From Paragordius varius (lineage: Eukaryota > Nematomorpha): DNA of 64,000 nucleotides. The stretch is from positions 13,454,001 through 13,518,000 of the forward strand of contig OZ176052.1 of the NCBI GenBank assembly GCA_964247055.1. The letters are read 5' to 3'. Positions 63,831 to 64,000 of the stretch are shown piece after piece; the stretch's first letter is position 1; each line of letters opens with the position of its first letter. The notes beneath the pieces were generated by a model. It was given only the letters and a program-made list of their open reading frames with translations. It was not told the origin of the DNA and did not search any database. The position numbers were made by a program, and so were the translations under genes.

Positions 63831-64000
63831 AAAAAAATTATGGCGACATCACCTGATCAAATTTGGATTTTAGGTAGCCATTTTTATTTTTAAAATCGTA
63901 TAAAATAAATTTTTTAAATATTTAAAAAATTCATAAAAATTACATTTATACTCCGATCTCGAAAATATTTGGGGTGATGATGGAACTACCATAGGGCTAC

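Larger units (their letters stand above)
4250..64000. repeat. Satellite B tandem array (monomer about 173 bp)
   Basis: Head-to-tail array with one orientation throughout, phased on GCCATTTTTA (4251, 4424, 4597, 4770, 4943 and so on, spacing 173 bp). By arithmetic it holds about 345-350 monomers. The monomer order is: GCCATTTTTATTTTTAAAATC, CGTATAAAATAAAT, a 24-bp A/T palindrome, CATAAAAATTACATTTATA, TCCGAT, a variable box (CCCCAAAAT or CTCGAAAAT), TTTGGGGTGATGATGGAACT, ACCATAGGGCTACCC, an A-run, TTATGGTGACATCACCTGATC, AAATTTGGATTTTAGGTA. Hand-counted G+C of one monomer is about 27%. No gene, RNA gene or inserted element is seen anywhere in it. The array is open on the right. Confidence 0.98.

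Noticed and set aside
1-64000. CRISPR-like array
   Set aside because: The repeats are 173-178 bp with no unique spacers between them; this is a plain tandem satellite.
4250-64000. Hammerhead ribozyme, as found in some animal satellites
   Set aside because: The core CTGATGA is not present: the closest strings are GTGATGA and CTGATCA, and I see no matching GAAA plus three-stem layout.
4250-64000. TTAGG telomere repeat
   Set aside because: TTAGG occurs once per monomer in ATTTTAGGTAGCC, not in tandem.
1-64000. CENP-B box
   Set aside because: No monomer variant that I read fits TTCG followed at the right spacing by A and CGGG. The TTCG forms near 37653 and 40759 are single changes of TCCG.

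Overview
The window is 64 kb of uninterrupted, AT-rich satellite DNA. I find no gene, RNA gene, recognisable transposon or unique-sequence island. Both arrays are built from monomers of nucleosome-repeat size (about 173 and 178 bp, roughly 27-28% G+C by hand count of one typical monomer each). This points to centromeric or pericentromeric heterochromatin, or another large heterochromatic block, of a eukaryote assembled from long reads. I do not recognise either satellite and cannot name the species. An invertebrate or a plant would fit; that is inference only.

Layout. Positions 1-4249 hold satellite A: 23 full monomers and one partial one, normally 176-178 bp, with longer 190-191 bp versions that carry a 13-bp internal duplication. 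The A monomers form higher-order units that begin at 1, 1803 and 3059 (1802, 1256 and at least 1191 bp). At 4249/4250 the sequence switches abruptly, in the middle of an A monomer, to satellite B. B then runs head to tail in one orientation to the end of the window: by arithmetic about 345-350 monomers of mostly 172-173 bp.

B is not a simple homogeneous array. Diagnostic variants recur at exact distances, so it is a patchwork of local amplifications. The units I could place are 7/4/12/6/4-monomer spacings (4.25-10.4 kb), 1729 bp (9.2-13.8 kb), 1037 and 345 bp (16-19.8 kb), 1897 bp (20.5-24.4 kb), 2759 bp (24.8-31.0 kb), 2246/1901 bp (30.6-34.3 kb), about 2415 bp (34.3-38.1 kb), 690 bp (39.3-40.7 kb), 3453 bp (41.4-46.8 kb), 1312 bp (47.7-50.4 kb), about 688 bp (54.2-55.9 kb), 854 and 510 bp (56.2-58.8 kb) and 2234 bp (59.6-63.3 kb). 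Neighbouring blocks share markers, so amplifications were superimposed on one another.

Both monomers are rich in dyad symmetry. A has a 10-bp perfect palindrome TCACCGGTGA, a 13-bp inverted repeat around it, and AGTTTGACAAACT. B has a perfect 24-bp A/T palindrome, CCCCAAAATATTTGGGG, GGTGACATCACC and a GGTAGCC/GGCTACC pair. The two satellites otherwise look unrelated but share TCCGAT, GGTGA/TCACC pairs and TATAAAA. Apparent open reading frames of 74-100 codons are chance products of the repeats. I find no evidence for a new protein-coding or defence system; the points of interest are the satellite architecture and its amplification history.
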